This document shows positions 47,001-59,299 of a stretch of DNA of 64,000 nucleotides, piece by piece. Position numbers and translations under genes: made by a program. The notes beneath the pieces are model-generated. The model was given only the letters and a program-made list of their open reading frames with translations, made no database searches and had not been told where the DNA came from. Within the stretch, counting starts at the first letter, position 1. Every line of letters starts with the position of its first letter. The stretch is from Ananas comosus (taxonomy: Eukaryota; Streptophyta; Magnoliopsida; Poales; Bromeliaceae): NCBI RefSeq assembly GCF_001540865.1, contig NC_033627.1, positions 4,660,744-4,724,743 on the forward strand, written 5' to 3'.

Positions 47001-47565
47001 TTAAACTGGTACCATTTAAATTTTTGAACGAACAACAAAGAATGATATTGACGATTTGTTTGTTCGTTTGAATGTTTGAATATAACATAATAATAATAGA
47101 ATACAATTACGTTCCTAGAACTTTTAATATTTCACAACTCCACATCACTACTCGTTGGCTTCTATCTTCCCGGATTAAGTTCTATACTACACTCCAACCT
47201 ACTCTCCTGTACGTGTACATCTTCTACCGTTCAGAGACCTAACGGGACACATGTACGGTAACGGAAATATCGATTCTACTTTGAGTTGCGACTTCTAATA
47301 CATATTAGTATGAAGTGACACCTCTCCATAACTCTACGGATACACAATTTATAATTCGGTAACGGACGGGTTCTCCTAATCCTTCTCTCACTATATCCAA
47401 AATCACACAACGGTATATCCAAAATCACACAACGATGGATATAATCGTTCTAAACGACCGTCCGGTACTTTTTCCTCTTATTCTCCTCGTCTTTTTTACT
47501 AATTCTCTTCTGTATTTACACGATCTACACCACTAAAACAGGTAGTACGTTCTTGTACGTTCTTA
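44030..47565. pseudogene. Mutator-like (MULE/MuDR) transposase, readable only in the base-complement
   Basis: Read as the left-to-right complement. (a) 44080-44350: an acidic N-terminal stretch with a near-exact tandem repeat (DDVRIEDVTEEE twice, then DEGVAE variants). (b) 44540-44890: a MuDR-type DNA-binding region (NSFRSALF, VVQNQFQYKVIKSDQSRVTA), split by an apparent GT-AG intron whose acceptor CGACAG is at about 44826. (c) From about 46020, INWLKTEGDIHVIELLKRLK and the core: CRPYVGLDGAHLMGKFKG, ALDGNNSMFPVAYGVVESEN, RQKGLDKAFLAVYP, HRKCMCHLYSNFKKRF, NSWINKERNRPVIDMMDA. (d) 47230-47290: a SWIM finger, CTCRRWQVSGLPCVHAIAF. (e) 47517-47558: a CCHC knuckle, CARCGDFVHHARTC. Stops replace expected Trp or Glu residues at several points, so the copy is dead. 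About 1 kb (45.0-46.0 kb) is non-coding, either intron or insertion. Terminal repeats were not found. Confidence 0.92.
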
Positions 47566-47589
47566 TTACAAGGTTGTCGTCCGGGATCG

Positions 47590-48240
47590 TGTGTTAGGTA
47601 TTCCATTAAATAAAGAAAGTTTGATGATATAGTAGAAAGTGAAAAAATCATCAAAGTTGTAGATGTATATCATTAGAATTTGAAGAAAAGGCCGTTTTTT
47701 TTTTCTTTTTTATCACCTAGTGTCGTTGTTCTCGTTCTAATGCTTGTATGCCGTCGTCGTTATAGTGTCGTCGTTCTTTCCAATAAAGTACTACGATTGT
47801 GTGTTAAAAGTTCCGTTAGATAAAGGTAGTTCGATAATATAATAGAAAGTTAAAAAACTATCAGAATTAAATATTTTAATCACTGAAATTTGAAGTAAAA
47901 GTTATTCTTTTCTTCTTTTTTATTGCCTAACCTCGTCGATCTTGATTAAGAGTTCTACGTCGTTGTCCTCGTAATGTCGTCGTTTCTCATAAAGTACTAC
48001 GATCGCATGGTAGAAGTTTCATTAGATAAAGGTAGTTCGCTAATGTTATAGAAAGTTAAAAGAATATCTGAATTAACGATTTAAATTACTGAAATTTGAA
48101 GTAAAAATCATTCTTTTCTTCCTTTTTATCACCTAGCGTCGTTGCTCTCGATCTAAGAGTTCTATATCGTCGTCATCGTAGTGCTGTCGTTCCTCATAAA
48201 GTACTATGTCGTCGTTGTTGTTTGAGCGTCGTCGTTGTAC
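47590..48240. repeat. Triplicated exon-intron unit after the MULE knuckle (wrong-polarity segment)
   Basis: Three copies about 195-215 bp apart. In the complement each has a short Lys-rich then Gln-rich coding block (GSQQQEQDYEHTAA in the first), followed by an intron-like stretch starting 'ggcaatctatttccatcaag' and ending near 'cttcattttcaataag'. On the given strand the repeated marker is 'agataaaggtagttcg' (47819, 48015) with a variant at 47607. This would extend the C-terminus of the MULE protein by repeated Gln-rich exons. Confidence 0.7.
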
Positions 48241-48244
48241 TCCG

Positions 48245-49141
48245 TTAAGAGATAAGTGTTGTCCCAAGTTGGTAAAGATTGTAACTACGTTCGTATAATG
48301 ATTCAACTCTCAATTAAGTACATTTCTAACGTGAGTACGAAACGATTATACAATACAAAAAAAACAACCTACTACTACCACGACAAAAAATAATAAACTA
48401 CTATCGAGATAATAAAAAATCTACTACTACTAGGACAATAAAAAAACCTACTACTACCATGACAATAAAAAACCTACACCACTAAATATAAAACCTCGAA
48501 CTTACTATAATAATAATAAGTGCTTTAACAAGCATATACTCGTTAACGGACACGGTACTACATTGATCACGTGAAAGGTTCATTAACGTTAATATATCTC
48601 TCGAATTTATTCTGTAGGATGTATATTATGAAAAAATAGTCTAAATGTTATAACATTAACGTACAGATTTTATGATTTCGTAGGATATAGTATTATGAGG
48701 TAGTGTAGATGTCACAACATTAACATACGGATTTTACGAGGGGAATAGTCATATAGTTCCTAATGTTATGTCTTTTCATTAAATTCAGTTTTGTCTTGAA
48801 AGTGAATGTAATAAACATAAAAAACGAGTCACCGAAGAGGTTAACGAATATTGACTATAAAGTCTAGATGTCACGACACAACATGTAGCAATTACAGTAC
48901 GGGGCCCCGGTTAAAATTTTCGGAAAAATTTTGCTAATGGTAAAGTCTTTAGTCTCAACGCCTTTCGCACAGTAAAAAAAAAATAAAAAAACTTACGTTG
49001 GAGCGGGTGCACTACATATCTGGGCGGTGTTTATGTTTCAAGGAGATAGGTGAACCTGTCTCAGAAGAAACATAAACGTGCCGCATGGTTGTTATGTAGT
49101 CCTAGAGTTGGTGTTGGATGTAAGTGGTTAGTCGTTGGTTA
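48245..49141. other. Wrong-polarity DNA, no product recognised
   Basis: Contains short repeats ('ctactactac' at 48368-48480) and two diverged copies of a block of about 75 bp (around 48610 and 48680, with 'atgtataacattaacgta'-like words). Nothing in the complement or reverse reads as a known protein. Confidence 0.4.
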
Positions 49142-50352
49142 TTCCCAGACAAACAAACATGCTTTCACCCCACCTTCACCCTTCCCCTTTCATTAAAAGT
49201 CACTTTTGATTAGTGAAGGCAACAAACCAAGTGGCATTAAAATAATGCGGGCTTTCAGGTCAAGTGGGTTTTTCCACTTTAACTGAAGCGGGAGGGTGCC
49301 CCCGCTTCAGTTAAAGCCACTTCAGCTTTTATTTCGTTCTCACCCATTACACAATCCCAATGGCTGGGTTGAGATGGGTATGAGATGGGAAGAGAGAGGA
49401 GGGCTGGGATGAGAGAGATAAGAGATAGGAAAGGAGAGGAGGGTGGTTGAGAGCGGTAAAAAAACAGAATCGTCTGGGGTGTTTTTTTTTTTTTTTTTTT
49501 TAGAGGGAGTAAAAAGAAAGTGGGGGTCTCGTAACAACTCGGGTGGATGAGGTAGAGGAAGCGGGGACTAGAAGAATTCGGGCGAAGAAGTAGAAACCAC
49601 TGATAATCCAAATATAATAAATAGAAAAAAAAAAAAAGTATAAAACAAAGAAGTTAGGAAGGAAGACAGAGATTGGTAAGTAGAAAAAGCTAGAGTCTAG
49701 AGCGTAAGGCAAAGGTAGAGGAAGGGATAGCATCAACTGTTCCAAACGTTTATTTAAAAAAGCAGAGACTAAATAACATCAAAAATAAATAAAAAAAGAA
49801 ATGACATTAAAAATTGTAAAAATAAATGACGTCAAAGTTAAAAAAAATTAAATGACGATTAAAATAAAAAAACGAGACTAATAATTTCTAAATTGTAAAC
49901 ACAACATGGATTAGTACAAAAAAATAAATGACGTAAAAGATTAAAAAACGGGAAATAAAAACTACTATGTATATATATATTAAAATATGTATATATTAAA
50001 CACAACGAGACTAATAATTTATATTAAAAAATTTTAAAATAAAATATTAATATGTATATATATATTAATATATGTATATATTAATATAATTAAAAATAAA
50101 TAATATTAAATAATAATTGATATTCAATGTTTATCTGTTATTAAAGTGAAGCCTCCATTGATATGGTCCCCACCTCTATATGTGAAAAATGCAGTAGATG
50201 AAGGATGGTTTGTTTGTTGTCTTGAGTGTCTTGACGTGAAGGTGTCAATCTTTGTTTGTCGTCTTCACTTGATTAAAAGTGGGGTTGAGGTGAAGTTGAG
50301 GTTCAGGTGAAGGTGGGGTTCAGATGAATGCAGCTTTGTTTGTACGGGATTT
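49142..50352. mobile_element. TIR element of about 1.2 kb (wrong-polarity segment), hAT-like ends
   Basis: In the complement the left end reads AAGGGTCTGTTTGTTTGTAC. Read right to left, the right end gives TTTAGGGCATGTTTGTTTCG. Both are followed by 'gtggggtggaagtg'-type words. These are the same kind of TGTTTG-type ends as at 32606. A hairpin with AACTGAAGCGGG / CCCGCTTCAGTT arms lies at 49279-49316. The interior has poly(T) at about 49483-49501 and A/T-rich DNA. Confidence 0.65.
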
Positions 50353-51779
50353 ACGCTATGCAAATGTATGTCGATCGCAAGGAGTCTCTACTACGTACGG
50401 AGATTTGTGAGGAATCCACGACCTACTACGTTACGTATCATGTTGTTCGTAGGATAAATTTTCATGAGGGTGGGCCTTCGAAACTAAAAATTTGAGATTA
50501 ATTAATAGGTATTTTTAGTAAGCTTTTGGAAAAATTTTGACAAAGGGTGAGCCTTTGAGGCAAAACTTTTAGTTGACGGAGTTCCCCATCTTTTGGTATT
50601 ACGTATTTATGTATTCAGGCTCTTGGTTAATAGATATTTTGGTTTTGGTGTCTAGGTATTTGAGGTCAACGTACGTATTACCTTTAGTGGTTCAATTTGT
50701 ACAAGTGTTTGTAAGTTTATAGTTATTATTAGTAGATTGACTTGGTAAATTAATAATTTAATGATTTACTTCTTTATTTTCATTGGGCCCATTGCTAGCG
50801 ATGACGGCAGAACGATCTTGCAGGAGGGCAGCTCGGGTTTTCGGTTGAGGAACGGGCTTAGTGGACCCCTTTATCCCCCACTCTTTGATGTTAGTTCCAA
50901 AAGGTCACCTATGCTGTCTCGGTGCTTCCGTTCAGCATAAATGACTTTTTGTTTCCTCTATCCTCTTGTTTATACATATACCGTACTATATTTTCGTTGA
51001 TGTCATCATGATCTTTGTCCTACCGTTTACTCGCTCTTGCTTTGATGATGACATTGTTTTTGAGTTGACTTGCCTACGGAGTTCTCATTTATCAGGTTTT
51101 AGTTTGGGTTAGACCTCGACGATATAACCAGGCTTCTGGAGTTCGCAACGGACAGTGTCTCGTCTGTGACGGTTACTAAGTATACAGGTGGCTGCTGGAT
51201 AGGCCTATGCATGTGGGGGACCAACCACCGGTTTGGTTGACCACAGATCTTATGTGTCACGACACTGATTTAGTACGACTATACGAGTTTTGCTTTTGGC
51301 CGTTCCTCTGGCCACGGAACCGGCTTCGGTCTACGTTCCCGCATGTTACGGCTTGGTGCTAGTTGATCTAGCTTTGTGGGCTGTTTCCTCAGCTACACAA
51401 CGAACCTGGGTTTCAGGTATCTATATGTTGTACACGTTCGGACGAGATGTACAGATAGTTGTTGATGACAGTACGTTAGTTGTTCCATATACAGTGCGGG
51501 CCTATAGTCGCCTTCGTCTGGGCTATGTACGTGTCTGGGCGGTATGTGGACATCATATATTCCACAGATGATTTAGTACAGTCCTTCCATGGCTAATGTT
51601 TCTCTAAGATTATACTATAGTCTCGTTGTGTATTTGGTTATCATGATGATAATCGTCTTTTCATTCATATTCAGAGTCTTTGAGTTGTTCTCTATCTTTG
51701 GATTTTGACATTTATGTAGTCAGATTTGGTTGTATATGTAGAGTTCCAGCGGGTTTTGATATATTTGTATTCACCATCA
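50353..51779. other. Probable LTR-retrotransposon sequence (wrong polarity)
   Basis: In the complement, ATGATATCAGAGC at about 51614-51626 differs by one base from the initiator-Met tRNA primer-binding site used by plant LTR elements (TGGTATCAGAGC), so the DNA just before it may be an LTR. One near-match is weak evidence, and I could not fix LTR ends. Confidence 0.35.
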
Positions 51780-54060
51780 GAGAGATATGTCCCCATGTGT
51801 AGTAGGAGCAGTCCTAGAGTTTTATCGCTCCACTAGTGGATCGTCCTGAGGTGCGATACGGATCGATCTGCGCTGAGGGAACGGCGCTAGGGATCGGAAA
51901 GGGCAGCACCTACCGAGACATTTTTGTTGTTGTTTTTTCCCGCACTCTTGATAATTTGTTATCAAGGGTTATCCATTCGGCGGTCGGAGCCGCTTAATGT
52001 GGTGATCTAAGTATTCCATGATGATTTTTACATTCTTGTAAATAACGTATTATCTATATAGTTACTGTTAATTGCTATTCGTACATCGTATGACAGGTTA
52101 TATAGTTGGGTAATCTTCGTTCATTTTACTAATGATACTTGTATTTGTTCAGTACATCCCTACATTGACATGTGATGAGTCACTATTAGTAGATAGCAGT
52201 AGTAAATCATGAAACCCAATCGAGTATTCCTGGATGAGTTCCATCAGGTCGAACGCGGCGCGGATTACCGGGGCACTATTATATGTGAGGGGTGCCGTTA
52301 GGTAAAGCCGTGGATTATGGCGTGCCCACTCGTTAGACAGCGCATCCGGTTGAGGCCTCACGGCCGAACACCCCTCGCTGGGAGTGTTCGTACACGCTTA
52401 CTCGTGTTACCGTTCGTTCGTGCTAGATATCAGGTTGTCAAGAGTCAACAGTACAAAATTGTACATTTCAAGAGTGAGAGCTGGTTATCCAGCCATAAAT
52501 TCATATTACTTTTTATGATCATAGGTGATCTAATTATTGAGTATTTTCGCTACGATTGTATGTATACAGTAACCTTTGAATTATTATATTTACGTAATAA
52601 TGAGTATAGTGTTCACATACAGGAATAAAAGTTGAAATTTCCCTGTATAATTCCAGTAATCAAATCCTTTGAGTTCGAATCGATCACTAGTTACGTAACG
52701 GAGTTAATGAGAAGTGAATTGTGTATAATCAAGTTAACGTGTTATAATTATCAAGATATCATAGTATATCTTGTATCCCCTCAAAGTGAACGAGACCATT
52801 CCAGTTTGGGTGGATGATCAACTACTGAGAACAGCTTAAATATAACTAGTCGGTAGGCTCCATAGGTCCAAAGGGATGACATGTTTAAGTTTAGTCGATG
52901 TTCGACTTAAATCTATGAATATTATTTGAAGTGGATAAGCGGCTTATCCTTCATTAATGAATGGATCCAAATCCTTTTTCAATTCAGATGAGAAGTTCCA
53001 TCCATCTTCGGGGGGGGGGGTTATGAGTCGAGTTTCGACAAGTTCGCTAAGGGCTTAAGTCGAGTTGGTTCAGAATTAGGACGACACTTGATTAATATTT
53101 TGACGTAACTTTGATCATGGTTTTGTAGGGTTAAGTCGTTGTAAGAGTGGAACACGTTTCGATGTCGAACATGGGGATAAAACCAAGTCCAATCATGTAG
53201 ATTAAGTCGGAGATTTTCGAGGGCTATGAGTCGGCTCTTAGTAGGTTATGGGACAGTGTTCGGACGACGCTTATTTGTAGATTTGACGTAGTTTTGATAG
53301 TATTCTTGGAAGTTAAGCCGTATTAAAATGGATCCACGTCGTGTCCCAGTTTGGAAATGAGGCTGAAGCTAATGTGTGGACTTAGGTCGAGTGTCAATGG
53401 GGAGTTAAATCGAGCTTCCCTTTTGGTTGTCGACTCTTGTATTTGGGTTTTTAGTCGTAGAGGTGAGGTAATGATGTAGGATATACAATAGTTGTATTCC
53501 GTCCCTTAATTGATGAGTGGAAAGGTTTCAGAGTTAAGTCGAAAGAAACTTTAATTTCATCTTCTTGGGGTCCTTGATCGAGAAGAGATCGACAGGAGAT
53601 TGGAGAGAGTCGAGTCGATCGTAGTTCATCTCCTCCTTTAATTCGAGTTCAGGTGGTAAGGAACGTAGTCTCTCTCTCTTTAGATCTCTCTCTTTCAATC
53701 TCTCCACATTGGGAATAGGGACCTGAGGTCGTGGGAAACCCATCGACGACCCCAGCACGACTCTCCTACTCCTATCTCTACCTTTCCTTTTTCTGGTTTT
53801 ACCGGGTCGACGGTGCGTCGATGACGACGACGACCAAAATGGCCATGTTGTAGTTACAACATGGTCATGTTGTTACGTCTTAGACGGTTTAAGCGTCCTT
53901 GTGACGTGAAAGAGTGAAGGCCGAAAGTCTAGTGAGAGTATGAACAGGTGATTGGAGAGATTTGGGAAATCTTGTACATCCTATCAAGGTTAGCAGTAGG
54001 GGTGTGAGTTTGAAGTGTTAAACGATTTCAAGTCACATGATGTCATATCTATATGTTTAC
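51780..54060. repeat. Long direct repeat, copy 1 (wrong-polarity segment)
   Basis: Colinear with 56240-58920. Shared blocks are CACTCTTGATAATTTGTTAT (51949 / 56342), 'atgtggtgatcta', 'ggattaccggggcac' (52261 / 56888), 'gtgccgttaggt(a/g)aagccg', 'tcactgggagtgtt'-like words, 'cgttcgttcgt(g/a)ctag', 'ccagtttgggtgg' (52800 / 57820), and 'ttcaagtcaca(t/c)gatgt' (54028 / 58904). Offsets grow from about 4.4 to 5.0 kb, so indels separate the copies. Candidates are two long LTRs of one element or two solo LTRs. Confidence 0.75.
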
Positions 54061-56239
54061 TATTTGTTTCGTTGACTGTATATCTCTGATGTTACGACTT
54101 TATCTTCTTGTCTCCTTCCACTTTGCTAGAGTGGCTGATGGTCGAGCTTCATGGATGGACAGTGACAGCGCAGCCTTTTGACCCACACGTGTTCAGTTGG
54201 CCTAGATGCTTCTAGGTGACCTAGTCATAGGTTGAATGTTTGGGTTTCATATGCTGAGTGCTTGGGGGTGTGTTTAGGGGCTTTTAATCAAAGGGTTTGG
54301 CTAGTGGTATTGATCGGCCTTCAGGGTTTTTGGTGTAGCCCTGCGGCAGCCCTGGGTGATTCACAGGGTTTTGAGTGGCTAAGCACGGTGCTCAGTGGGT
54401 GACGGTGTTTTGTGTAGTTAAACCTACGCAACCGTCGTTTGTGTTCCATTGTGTTTATTTGTTAATAGTAGCCTATTAACAAACCTAGGCCTAAGGGCCT
54501 TCACAGATAAAGTTGTGACCTTGGGGGGCAGCGAGTGGGCAGTAGAGGCTTGAGTGTGATACTGCTACCACTGGTCGGCTGTTCCGAGTCACTGTTTCGA
54601 ATCCCGTTTGTTTGTTGCAGCCTTCTTTAGGTTTGACTTTGGCGCAAGGCGGCCGCTTAAAGCGGCTTTTTTACGTGATTTTAACGATAAACTAAAGGCG
54701 CTTTCGATAGCCTGGAACCTGTTAGTCAGGTCTCCAGTGATGTGTATGAATATATGACGGGTGTCATCGGTGTTCTACGTGTTAACGTATTTTCAGGGAG
54801 ATAAATGTATTTTAGGGTGATAAAATACATTTATTCCGCTGAAACACCGAACTATTGCGTTTGATTCCTGAAGGTTCTAAGCGGCTCTGTGCATGACTGT
54901 CCAGAGCTGTACGGCTTATGGCACGAGTGCTAGGCCTCGTGTTACCGAGTGACACCCTCCGCGCCCTCGCTGGGCTTGATAGTCGCTTATCGTGCGTGAG
55001 TCCCTTTTGACACGGTTTTTACGTCAAAGCCACAAGCAACTAGGTTTCACTCCACTCGTAACACTAGCCGTGACTGGTCGCTAGTGGCACGAGTAGAAGC
55101 CTCCGTAGCCCTATCGGAGCCTAACGGCTTTTTTACGCACGTTGGGTCTTATCATTTGTTTTCGGGATCTAATTCGAATGGCCTCGTCGTCCTTGATCCC
55201 GTTCGACCGCCACCGAGACGCCGCCCGCGCGGTCATCAGCTACCCACGCCAGCTGCACCTCTCCGGCTCCGAGCGTGGACGGCCACCGCCCTCCGCCGCC
55301 ACCACCGCCGCCTCGTTTGGCTCGGACGTGTTCGGCTCGAGCTCGAGCCCCACGTACGGCCGGAGCTGCCGCCAGCCCCGCGGAGCCCCGCCGCCGCTCC
55401 CAGCGGCCCCGAGGCCCCCTCCGTCATCCTCACCGGAATCCGCCGACGCCGCGCGCCCCTCTCCTACGTCCCAGTCGAGACAGACTAGGGCGGCTTCGTC
55501 GGTCGTCCCGATTTCATCGTGCCGCCGCCACGAGCCCCGCCGAGCCCCGCCGCCGCCGCCTGGCGGACTCACATTCAATACTTCTCGGGATCCTAGATAG
55601 ATCTAACATAGTTTGTGGATCTTCCCCACTTATACACATTGCTGGTTTTTAGTATTTAGAGTTACGCTATTTTCATTTACGCATTTTATTTTTAGTGTGG
55701 CTCTAAATGCACCCTTTTGAGGTTAAACCTCATTTTTTGGGTGCCCTAGTTGTGCGCTTTTTTATTAAGTGATTCTCTTTTCTAATGTTCCACTAATGGC
55801 TGAGGTGCCTGAGCTGGAGAGAATTGGAGGATACTTAGAGCGCGTTAGGGGGCCCAACAGGTACGGGAGTGCAAGCTTAGGTGCTTGCGGAGCGAGTGCA
55901 GGCTTAGGTGTTTGCGGTGAGCTTAGGTGCTCGGGTGCTAGGCTTAGGAGCTTGGCGGAAGCTAGTGTGGCTTAGGTGCTGCGGCATGTACTTCGTGGAT
56001 GCCACGTGTGATCCATAGATGTTGTGGATATCTTTCTTCATCTTTATTTAGGATTTGTTTCACTAGTCTCGTTCATATATTTAGATGATATATCTGTCCA
56101 AATTATGTTTATATGTAAGTGTTCTATATGTTGTTCATACTTATTTTAAATGTAAAACTTATAATCCTCTAGAAATGTGTTTTATGTTAACATGTGGAAA
56201 GTGTGATTTTGGTTTTCTTACTACAGTTACCCATGTTGT
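54061..56239. other. GC-rich block between the long direct repeats (wrong polarity)
   Basis: Strongly GC-rich at 55080-55620, with CCGCCG-type runs that keep several frames open by composition alone. None of the frames, on ordinary or re-polarised strands, shows a motif I know. 55855-55980 has degenerate repeats of 'gcttaggtgcttgcgg'. Confidence 0.5.
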
Positions 56240-58920
56240 TATCGTTGTGGCTCCTCCAAGATCGATCAGCGATTGGGAACGGTACTAGGTTTCGGAGAGT
56301 ACACACCTTGCGAGACTTTGTTTTTGTTCGTTGGTTACCCCCACTCTTGATAATTTGTTATCAAGGGTCATTTATTCGGCGACTCTCAACGCTTTATGTG
56401 GTGATCTAGTTCATTCTGTTCTATTAATATTGACTATATACTCGTATTTACATCCTTGACTTTACTTTACCAAAATGATGATAGGACGGGGATTCACTAT
56501 TACGGCTTGTACTTACACCAAGATTCTAACAGTATACATATTCACATTTATATGTTTAAATATACATACAGGTAGAAATATAATTCTCGTTATCAATTTC
56601 TTTTTTAAAAGTAATAGTAGTACACCGATGAGGTGATATGACTAGTTGTACACATATCTAGATGATTATAATTCAAACGGTTATATTTATTATTGGTTGA
56701 ACTTATAAGCAAATGACACATACGTAGTTAACTAACACTACATATTACAGTGTTTCATTATTAGTTGAACTTATAGGTAAATGATATATACGTAGTTGAT
56801 CAACACTACATGTTACAATATAAATGAATTGAAAATGGGTTAGTTGCTCCCTAAATGTGTATTATTGTAGGGCCGAACACGGTATGGATTACCGGGGCAC
56901 CATCAATTATAAGGAGGAGATCCTTACTCGGAACGAGTGCCGTTAGGTGAAGCCGCGGATTAAAGCGTGCCCGCTCGTACTACGCGTTTCCGATTAAAAC
57001 CTCACGGCCGAATATCCCTCACTGGGAGTGTTTGAACATGTTTACTTGTGTTTCCGTTCGTTCGTACTAGTAAACACAGTACAGGTTCCGGTATCCAGAG
57101 CTAGTAATACAGATTTTGTACTTTAGAGTTAGTAGCTGAGCTTTCAGCCCATGATATTGTATATACAGTACTAGGAAAAGAGTTAGTTACACCCTTACGT
57201 AGGGATGGTTATACGTTATACAAAGTTCGTACATTTCCAAATGTTGAAAAATAGGATCGTTCCTATCAAGATATAGAGTACGTATTGGTACCCTTCAATA
57301 TTCACAAATGATAAAAGAGATATCATACATTCTATTGTTAAATAATTACAGTATAAGTTTCTTATACTCCTACAGTTGGTCCAAGTATAAAGTACAGTAC
57401 GTACACGGAACGATATATTCGGAGATGGTATATCTTTTCTTTCAAGTAGTACGTTCGTGAATGAAGAGTAAACTGATTCGTTAAAATGTGTAAACGGTAG
57501 TACAGAATTAGTTTAACAAGGTAACTCGAACATTACAACTTACGTGTACTATCGCGTTGATACATGGATGTATATCGTACGTACTCTCATCAAATGGTTT
57601 CATGATCTTGTTCTTTTTCTTATCCAAAGGTCCGTCGAGTACATAGTACTGTATATACATAAAATAGAGTGTATTGAGATGATGTATCTCCTATACTTAG
57701 AAGTACACTTCATACTGGTTTAGTATACGAGTTTTTAAGTTCTTACGGTGTTCCACGTATAATTTGAGAAATAATTCAGGATATTGTATTATCCTCTATA
57801 TCTACCTCAAGTGGGTAAAGCCACTCCAGTTTAGGTGGCCTATTGGAAGCTTTTGAACTAGTAAAAGATTTACTTCAACAGGAGATTTGAAGATTGTGGG
57901 ATTCTTTTTAAAGGTACCCAAATGATTGAAAATTTTTTGAATGGTGCTTTAAGTAATTTTTAGTTCGTCTTTAATCCACTTTTAATGGAATTAGGCTCTG
58001 TTCGAACACGTTTCGGGTTTAGTTATATTACCTCGAAGTTTTCGTTGGATGTTCTCACAAGTTGTGAATAGTTAAGGTGAGGTTTTCGAGTGTTTTCTTT
58101 TCGGGGTTTAGTTTAGGATCAAAGATGTTTTGATCTAAAAGATGGTTTTAGAGAACATTTAGAGGGTTTATCTCTCATGATCCTACGATGATTGGAGTTT
58201 AGCTCGAGGTTTGGTTCAATACTCCACGATCCCAACTTCAACTAGGAGTTTGTTTGAGGAGGGAAGTTAGAGTTCGAGGGGAGGTTCCGGATCTACGAAC
58301 ATAGATTTCTCCTCTCCTTCTTTTTTCTCTAGTTTGGGTTTCTAATCTCCCAATCCCTTTCTTTAGATTCTCTCTATTCTCTTTCTCGAGTGGAGAAGAA
58401 AAGAGAAATTGAAGTCGTGTTTCTCTTGTTATTCTCCCTATTCCCCTATATAATGTACTACATTGTTATAAGGGATTCTGGGGAGTTTTTGAGTTTTTAA
58501 TGTTTTGACGTGCTTTGTTAAAGACGTCGTAACCCATGACCATGAGCCGTCAAGCCCATGGTCTCTGGGTCAGAGCGTTTTGAGCTTGCAATCATTAAAA
58601 CCAAAAGATAACGCAAGACCATGCTCGGGCTACATCATGGTCATGAGCCAAAGCATAGCCATGTGTATCGGCTCAAGGCGTTTTGGGTTCTCGATAGTTT
58701 AGGTTGTGAGTTGACCCAAGGCCATGGGGTTTAGGGTATGGTTACGGTTTATGTTTTTGACGTCAAACTGTCTAAAACTAGAGGTCTCAGGCAAAAGCGC
58801 GAATAATCCGGAGTTTTTGTGAGGATTCGAGAGGTTTGAGTCAGTTTAGGAAGTCTTATCATATTTTCGTGATAAGAGAGTGATCTTGAGGCATAAAACA
58901 TCTTCAAGTCACACGATGTA
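56240..58920. repeat. Long direct repeat, copy 2 (wrong-polarity segment)
   Basis: Partner of 51780-54060, with the same order of shared blocks. Within it, 56690-56820 carries its own tandem duplication ('ttattagttgaacttatagg' and 'tacgtagtt(a/g)a(c/t)(t/c)aacactaca'). Confidence 0.75.
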
Positions 58921-58959
58921 TCAATGTGATAAAGAGGAGGGTTTCTTGTGAGAAATTCT

Positions 58960-59240
58960 ACTTTTAATGTGAGAAATTTACTTCCAATGTGATAAACCCT
59001 CTATCAATATAATAAAGAGGAGGGTTTCTCATGGGAAATTCTATTTTTAATGTGAGAACTTTGCTTTCAACATAATAAACCCTCTATTAATGTGAAAGAG
59101 GAAAGTTTATCACGTTAAAAACAAAATTTTTTACATTAAAAATAAAATTTCCCACGTCAAATATAGAGTTTCTTACGTTGAATGTAGATATTATCACGTT
59201 GCAAGAAAATTTTATTACATAGAAAAAAAATTGTCACGTT
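58960..59240. repeat. Degenerate short tandem repeats
   Basis: Repeated 'aatgtgagaaatt', 'gtgataaaccctctat' and 'cacgtt(g/a)aa' words over about 280 bp. No product is implied. Confidence 0.6.
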
Positions 59241-59299
59241 GAAGTAGAAGAAGAAGGAAGAAGAGATTAATAAGAAAGAATAAGAGATCAAAAATAAAA

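Noticed and set aside
51612..51628. Primer-binding site as proof of polarity
   Set aside because: One mismatch in a 12-mer within about 22 kb is not decisive; kept only as supporting context.
55084..55652. Overlapping GC-rich open frames (for example 152 codons from 55142)
   Set aside because: Several frames are open at once on both strands, explained by CCG/CGG-rich composition. They also lie in the wrong-polarity segment.
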